NCBI GenBank assembly: GCA_020638655.1 | Contig: JACKIC010000009.1 | Location: 62,001 to 126,000, forward strand | Source of the DNA: Planctomycetota bacterium | GTDB taxonomy: Bacteria > Planctomycetota > UBA1135 > UBA2386 | Length of the DNA: 64,000 nt | Direction of reading: 5' to 3' | Part shown: positions 59,263 to 64,000 of the stretch, in pieces | Position numbering within the stretch: the stretch's first letter is position 1 | Layout: the number at the start of each line of letters is the position of its first letter | The notes under the pieces: model-generated | Told to the model about the DNA's origin: nothing | The model's database searches: none | What the model saw: only the letters and a program-made list of their open reading frames with translations | Translations under genes and position numbers: made by a program

Positions 59263-59266
59263 CACG

Positions 59267-60409
59267 ATGATCCACGCCCGCCTCGTGCTCGTCTGCCTGT
59301 CGTCGCCGCTCCTGACCGTGGGCTGCAAGAAGCAGGAGTTCCGCGCGCCGCCGCCGCCGCCCGTCGTGGTCGAGGTGCCCGCGGTGCGCGACGTGCAGGA
59401 CTACGTGGTGCTGACCGGCACCACCGAACCGTTCGAGACCGTCGAGGTGCGCGCGCGCGTCGAGGGCACGCTGCTCGAGATCGCGCACCAGGAAGGCCTG
59501 CCCGTGCAGGCCGGCGCGCTGATGTTCCGCATCGACCCCGCGCCGTTCGAAGCCGCGCGCGACGCAGCGGCAGCGCAGGTGGCGAGCGCCAGGGCGCAGG
59601 CGGAGCTCGCGGACGTCACCGCGACCAAGCTCGAGCAGGCCTACGCCGAGCGCGCCGTCTCCGAACTGCAGGCGCTCGAGGCGCGCGCCAGGCACAAGGT
59701 GGCCGTGCAGGACGTCGAGGTCGCCGAGAAGAACCTCGCCATCCGCGCGCTCGATCTCACCTACACCGAGGTGCACGCGCCGATCGCGGGCCGCGTCGAG
59801 AAGAGCGACTACTTCGTCGGCAGCCTCGTGGGCGGGCTCGGTTCGGGCGCGCTGACCCGGATCCACGACGAGGCGAAGATCCGCGTCTGGTTCACCGTGC
59901 CCGACCGGGTGCTGCTCGAGCTCGGCAAGGCGCGCGAAGGCCAGGAGCTGCGATTCACCGACCTCGACGCGCTGCCGGAGGTGGCGGTCGCGCGCGAGAT
60001 CGACGCGGGCTTCCCCTTCCCCGGGCGCATCGACTACGGCGACCCCGAGGTCGACGTCGAGACCGGCACGGTGCGCGTGCGCGCCGTCGTCGACAACGCC
60101 GCCGGCAAGCTGCTCGGCGGCCTGTTCGTGCGCGTGCGCGTGCCGAGGGCGAAGATCGCGGGTGCCCTCGTCGTGCCCGAAGCCGCGCTCGCCAGCGACC
60201 AGCAGGGCCGGTTCGTCTACGTCGTCGACGCGCAGGACGTGGTGCAGCGGCGCGCCGTCGAGCTCGGCCCGCGGACCGACGACGGCGTGGTGATCACCAA
60301 GGGCATCGCCGCCACCGATCGCGTGGTCGTCGCCGGCCAGCTCTCGGCGCGTCCGGGCGCCAAGGTCACCCCGCGCCCGTCCGAGCCGCGCACGGCGCGC
60401 GGCAACTGA
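59267..60409 (+). CDS. RND efflux periplasmic adaptor (membrane fusion protein)
   Basis: The 380-residue lipoprotein (lipobox LLTVGC) has the adaptor layout: GTTEPFETVEVRARVEGTLLEIAHQEGLPVQ (barrel-sandwich half), a coiled hairpin (about 100-150), LTYTEVHAPIAGRVEKSDYFVG (second half), and a beta-barrel to the C-terminus with DVETGTVRVRAVVDNAAGKLLGGLFVRV. It links the inner-membrane pump to the outer-membrane duct. It starts 15 nt before-stop spacing from the pump gene, in the same operon. Confidence 0.93.
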   Translation: MIHARLVLVCLSSPLLTVGCKKQEFRAPPPPPVVVEVPAVRDVQDYVVLTGTTEPFETVEVRARVEGTLLEIAHQEGLPVQAGALMFRIDPAPFEAARDAAAAQVASARAQAELADVTATKLEQAYAERAVSELQALEARARHKVAVQDVEVAEKNLAIRALDLTYTEVHAPIAGRVEKSDYFVGSLVGGLGSGALTRIHDEAKIRVWFTVPDRVLLELGKAREGQELRFTDLDALPEVAVAREIDAGFPFPGRIDYGDPEVDVETGTVRVRAVVDNAAGKLLGGLFVRVRVPRAKIAGALVVPEAALASDQQGRFVYVVDAQDVVQRRAVELGPRTDDGVVITKGIAATDRVVVAGQLSARPGAKVTPRPSEPRTARGN

Positions 60410-60424
60410 ACGGAGCACCCCGCC

Positions 60425-63400
60425 ATGCTGTCGAAGTTCTTCATCTCCAGGCCGATCTTCGCGACGGTGCTCTCGATCGTCATCGTGACGATGGGCGTCG
60501 CCGCGCTGGTCACGCTGCCGATCGCCCAGTACCCCGACCTCGCGCCGCCGACGATCGCGGTCAGCGCGACCTATCCGGGCGCCGACGCGAGCGTCGTCGC
60601 CGACACCGTCGCGGCCCCGATCGAACAGGAGGTCAACGGCGTCGAGGGCATGCTCTACATGTCGAGCGTGTCGGCGGCCGACGGCAGCTACACCCTGACC
60701 GTCACGTTCGCGCCCGGGACGAACCTCGACATCGCCTCGGTGCAGGTCCAGAACCGCGTCGCCGCCGCCACCCCCAAGCTGCCCGAAGAGGTGCGGCGGC
60801 TCGGCATCAAGACCAACAAGAAGATGCCGGACTTCGCGCAGATGGTCTCGGTGTCTTCACCGACCGGCGCCCACGACGACATCTTCCTCAGCAACTTCGC
60901 GACCCTGCAGCTGCGCGATCAGATCAAGCGCATCGACGGCGTCGGCGACGCCACCGTGTTCGGCGCCGCCGAGTACTCGATGCGCCTGTGGCTCGACCCG
61001 GCCAAGCTCGAGGCGCGCGGCGTCACCACCGCCGAGGTCGTCGCCGCGATCCGCGAGCAGAACGTGCAGGTCGCCGCCGGCAAGATCGGCGACGAGCCCG
61101 CCCCCGCCGGCACGGCATTCCAGTACTCGATCAGCGCCAAGGGGCGCCTCGTCGGGGTCGAGGAGTTCGAGCAGATCGTCGTCCGCGTCGGCGACGACGG
61201 GCGCGTGCTGCGCGTCGCCGACCTCGCGCGCGTCGAGCTCGGCGCACAGAGCTACGTGCTCGGCTCGACCCTGAACGGCAGCGCCGCGGCCAACATCGCG
61301 GTCTACCAGCTGCCCGGCGCCAACCTGATCTCGATCAGCGACCAGGTCGCCGCGTTGATCGCCTCGATCCAGCCGACGCTGCCGGACGGGCTGCAGGTCC
61401 AGGTGTCGTACGATGCCGCCAACGTCGTGCGCGCCTCGATCGAGGAGATCGTGATCACCCTGTTCGTCGCCGCGCTGCTGGTGATCCTGACCGTCCTGAT
61501 CTTCCTGCAGGACTTCCGCGCCACCCTGATCCCGGCCGCGACGATCCCCGTGTCGCTGATCGGCACGTTCGCGGTGATGGCCACCCTGGGCTTCTCGCTC
61601 AACACGCTGTCGCTGTTCGGCATCGTGCTCGCGATCGGCATCGTCGTCGACGACGCGATCGTGGTCGTCGAGAACGTCGCCCGCAACATCGAGAACGGCC
61701 TGCGCGGGCGCGAGGCGGCGATCAAGGCCATGCAGGAGGTCACCGGCCCGGTGATCGCGACGACGCTGGTGCTGCTCGCGGTGTTCGTGCCGACGTCGTT
61801 CATGCCGGGGCTCGTCGGCGAGATGTACCGCCAGTTCGGCCTGACGATCTCGGCGGCCACGGTGTTCAGCTCGATCAACGCACTGACGCTGAGCCCGGCG
61901 CTGTGCGCGCTTCTGATGCGCCCGGCGACGGGTCGGAAGAACCTGCTGTTCCGCGGCTTCGAGCGCGCGATCGACTGGAGCACGCGCCGCTACACCGGCG
62001 TGGTCGGCTTCGCCGTGCGCAAGCTGATCCTGAGCCTGGCCCTGTTCCTCGGCGTGACCGCGGCGGGCGCGTTCACCTACGCGCAGCTGCCGACCGGCTT
62101 CGTGCCGCAGGAGGACATGGGCTACTTCATCGCCGTCGCCCAGCTGCCCGACGCCGCCTCGCAGCAGCGCACCCGCGCCGTCGCCGACCGCGTCGACGCC
62201 GTGCTCGCTGACACCCCGGGCATCGCCTCGAGCATCCGCATCCAGGGCTACTCGCTCATCGACGGCGCCGCCAACCCGTCCGTCGCGAGCTACATCGTGG
62301 TGACCGATCCCTGGCACGAACGCACCACCCCCCAGACGAGCCTGCGCGGCATGCTGCGGTCGGTGATGGGCAGGTTCCGCGAGATCCCGGACGCGCGCAT
62401 CTTCGCGTTCCCGGTGCCCTCGATCCCCGGCGTCGGCCTGGTGAGCGGCTTCGACATGCAGCTGCAGGACCGCGGCGGCAACGGCATCGAGGCGCTCGGC
62501 GTCGCCGCCGACGCGCTCGCCGAAGCTGCCAACAACCAGCCCGCCATCGAAGGCGCGAGCTCCGGGCTGCGCGCCGGCGTGCCGCAGCTGTTCGTCGACG
62601 TCAACCGCGACAAGGTCAAGCAGATGGGCCTGTCGCTGCAAACGGTCTTCGACGCCCTGCAGACCTACCTGGGTTCGTCCTACGCCAACGACTTCAACCG
62701 GTTCAGCCGCACCTACCAGGTGCGCGTGCAGGCCGAGTCGGCGGCGCGCGCGACACCGGACGACATCCTGCGGCTGCGCATCCGCAACCCCGCGGGCCAG
62801 ATCGTGCCGCTCGCCGCGCTCGCCAGCGTCGAGCTGCGCCACGGCCCGGCGACGATCGTGCGCCACAACCTGTATCCCGCCGCCTCCATCAAGGGCCGCA
62901 GCGCCGCAGGCTTCAGCTCCGGCGACGCACTCGCGAGCATGGAGGAGACGCTCGCCAACACCCTGCCCGGCGGCGCCTACGGCGTGGCCTGGAGCGGCCT
63001 CTCCTACCAGGAGAAGGCGGCATCGGGCGGCGCCGGCGCGATCTTCCTGCTGGCGATCTTCCTGGTCTTCCTGGTGCTCGCGGCGCAGTACGAGTCCTGG
63101 TCGCTGCCGATCGCGATCCTGCTCGCTGTGCCGCTCGGGCTGCTCGGCGCGGCGCTCGGCACGATGGTCACGCCGTTCGGCAACAACGTCTACACGCAGA
63201 TCGGCCTGGTGCTGCTGATCGCACTGATCGCCAAGAACGCGATCCTGATCGTCGAGTTCGCGCGCGAGAAGCGGGACGCAGGCCTCGCCGTCGTCGACGC
63301 CGCGATCGAGGCCGCGCGGCTGCGCTTTCGGCCGATCCTGATGACCGCCATCTCGTTCGTGTTCGGCACGCTGCCCCTGGTGGTCGCGAGCGGCGCCGGC

Positions 63401-63550
63401 GCCGGCGCGCGCGTCGCGCTCGGCGTCTCGGTGTTCTTCGGCATGATCCTCGCCACGCTGCTCGGCGTGATCCTGACGCCGGCCCTCTACCGGCTCGTGC
63501 AGGGCCTCGCCGAGCGCGGCCGCGGCGGCGCGCACAAGCAGAGCCGCTGA
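60425..63550 (+). CDS. RND multidrug efflux pump, HAE-1/AcrB type
   Basis: The 1041 residues are full length for AcrB-like pumps. The start MLSKFFISRPIFATVLSIVI is typical. The proton-relay Asp pair is Asp409-Asp410 in GIVVDDAIVVVENVARNIENG, and the TM10 Lys is in LIALIAKNAILIVEFAREK. GFVPQEDMGYF and LKPILMT-type family motifs also occur (here RFRPILMTAISFVFGTLPL). It exports hydrophobic or amphiphilic compounds using proton entry. GGAG stands upstream of the ATG, 15 bp after the adaptor stop. Confidence 0.96.
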   Translation: MLSKFFISRPIFATVLSIVIVTMGVAALVTLPIAQYPDLAPPTIAVSATYPGADASVVADTVAAPIEQEVNGVEGMLYMSSVSAADGSYTLTVTFAPGTNLDIASVQVQNRVAAATPKLPEEVRRLGIKTNKKMPDFAQMVSVSSPTGAHDDIFLSNFATLQLRDQIKRIDGVGDATVFGAAEYSMRLWLDPAKLEARGVTTAEVVAAIREQNVQVAAGKIGDEPAPAGTAFQYSISAKGRLVGVEEFEQIVVRVGDDGRVLRVADLARVELGAQSYVLGSTLNGSAAANIAVYQLPGANLISISDQVAALIASIQPTLPDGLQVQVSYDAANVVRASIEEIVITLFVAALLVILTVLIFLQDFRATLIPAATIPVSLIGTFAVMATLGFSLNTLSLFGIVLAIGIVVDDAIVVVENVARNIENGLRGREAAIKAMQEVTGPVIATTLVLLAVFVPTSFMPGLVGEMYRQFGLTISAATVFSSINALTLSPALCALLMRPATGRKNLLFRGFERAIDWSTRRYTGVVGFAVRKLILSLALFLGVTAAGAFTYAQLPTGFVPQEDMGYFIAVAQLPDAASQQRTRAVADRVDAVLADTPGIASSIRIQGYSLIDGAANPSVASYIVVTDPWHERTTPQTSLRGMLRSVMGRFREIPDARIFAFPVPSIPGVGLVSGFDMQLQDRGGNGIEALGVAADALAEAANNQPAIEGASSGLRAGVPQLFVDVNRDKVKQMGLSLQTVFDALQTYLGSSYANDFNRFSRTYQVRVQAESAARATPDDILRLRIRNPAGQIVPLAALASVELRHGPATIVRHNLYPAASIKGRSAAGFSSGDALASMEETLANTLPGGAYGVAWSGLSYQEKAASGGAGAIFLLAIFLVFLVLAAQYESWSLPIAILLAVPLGLLGAALGTMVTPFGNNVYTQIGLVLLIALIAKNAILIVEFAREKRDAGLAVVDAAIEAARLRFRPILMTAISFVFGTLPLVVASGAGAGARVALGVSVFFGMILATLLGVILTPALYRLVQGLAERGRGGAHKQSR

Positions 63551-63662
63551 CGGGAACTGATCGCCTGAGTGTGGAATCTGCGATTGACAGTCATGGCGAC
63601 GGCTCCCCGGACACATGCACCTTGGCGAGTTGCGGAGAGCCCGCGCCGCCGAGGAGGAGGCG

Positions 63663-64000
63663 ATGGCGTTCGTACCGAGCCGGTGCCCCAACACCGCATG
63701 TCCGCAGCACCGTGAACCCGAGGGGCGCTTCTACTACCGGCACGGGGTCTATCGCCCGCGCTGCCGGCGCGGCGCGGTGCCGCGCTTTCGGTGCCGGCGC
63801 TGCGGCAAGGCGTTCTCGCCGCAGACATTTCGTCACGACTACCGCGACCGCAAGCCTGAGCACAACGAGTTGGTGTTCCATTTGCTCAGCAGCGGCGTAG
63901 GGCTACGGCAGATCGGCCGCGTCACGGGCCTGGCGCCGAGCTCCGTGCAGATGAAGATGCGCAAGATCGGCCGCACGTGTCGATGGCTGCATCGCAACCT
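63663..64000 (+). CDS. zinc-ribbon/HTH transposase-like protein, truncated by the window end
   Basis: From ATG 63663, with GAGGAG upstream, the frame is open to the edge, giving 112 residues. It has CPNTACPQH, then CRRGAVPRFRCRRCGKAFSPQTF, a Cys4-type ribbon of the kind found at the start of IS1-like and related transposases, then GVGLRQIGRVTGLAPSSVQMKMRKIG, a helix-turn-helix. The catalytic part, if any, lies beyond the window. An in-frame ATG at 63615 is a weaker start. A regulator of the adjacent RND operon is less likely but possible. Confidence 0.65.
   Translation, partial: MAFVPSRCPNTACPQHREPEGRFYYRHGVYRPRCRRGAVPRFRCRRCGKAFSPQTFRHDYRDRKPEHNELVFHLLSSGVGLRQIGRVTGLAPSSVQMKMRKIGRTCRWLHRN

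Noticed and set aside
59233..62211. Long + strand frame overlapping the RND adaptor and pump
   Set aside because: It is a shifted frame over two clear genes, with an Arg/Ala-rich product and no motif.
63584..63612. Strong sigma-70 promoter before the zinc-ribbon gene
   Set aside because: TTGACA is perfect, but no acceptable -10 box follows at 16-18 bp, so it is mentioned only as a possibility.
60857..63694. Open frame of over 900 codons antisense to the RND pump
   Set aside because: The product is Asp/Arg/Gln/His-rich without domains and lies opposite a textbook AcrB-type gene.

Overview
The window is a very GC-rich chromosomal segment, packed with genes on both strands, and almost certainly from a planctomycete. 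I infer this from gene families, not from a marker gene: a PVC-type dehydrogenase/cytochrome c chain, a multihaem cytochrome with a ThuA-like lipoprotein, a sulfatase, sugar-phosphate isomerase-like TIM barrels, several secreted carboxypeptidase-regulatory-like (CarboxypepD_reg) proteins, and a Ser/Thr kinase with an exported C-terminal half. The third-position G/C bias leaves long open frames antisense to most genes; these were discarded.

Layout. 1-132 is the end of an unidentified + strand gene. 200-6432 (- strand) is a housekeeping block: rpsB, tsf, pyrH, frr, tRNA-Lys, a Trm112-like gene and a PpiD/SurA-like anchored protein. 6738-10504 holds a diguanylate cyclase with a decayed receiver domain, a sensor kinase and a lone GspF/PilC. 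10629-18988 (- strand) is a run of tatC, cinA, a large transmembrane Ser/Thr kinase with a divergent FGE-sulfatase-like C-terminus, a lipoprotein and a membrane-anchored PP2C phosphatase, mostly joined by 4-bp start/stop overlaps. 18989-19330 is a non-coding stretch of hairpins. 19331-28051 carries a membrane coiled-coil protein with a BRCT-like end, coaE, an unusual rho, two paralogous secreted beta-domain proteins and topB.

28195-36601 holds a lipoprotein, a sulfatase, an exported methyltransferase/TIM-barrel fusion and a four-gene sugar-acid type operon. 36609-44022 holds a PVC cytochrome c protein, an ATP-grasp ligase, an ECF sigma factor fused through a membrane segment to a large exported region, and a small secreted protein. 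44049-51640 holds L-serine ammonia-lyase, an Rpn-family nuclease and a cytochrome c / beta-propeller / ThuA operon. 51736-57672 holds envelope proteins. 57728-63550 is a divergently arranged RND efflux system. A zinc-ribbon transposase-like gene runs off the right end.

Points that stand out are: a recurrent TAnnnT box 7-11 nt before start codons that lack a Shine-Dalgarno sequence (apparent leaderless mRNAs); a Rho whose Walker A lysine is arginine and whose R-loop has lost its basic residues; the sigma-factor/exported-domain fusion; the kinase-lipoprotein-phosphatase module; and a 43-bp inverted copy of a gene's own 3' end. All calls come from reading the sequence. No database search was run.
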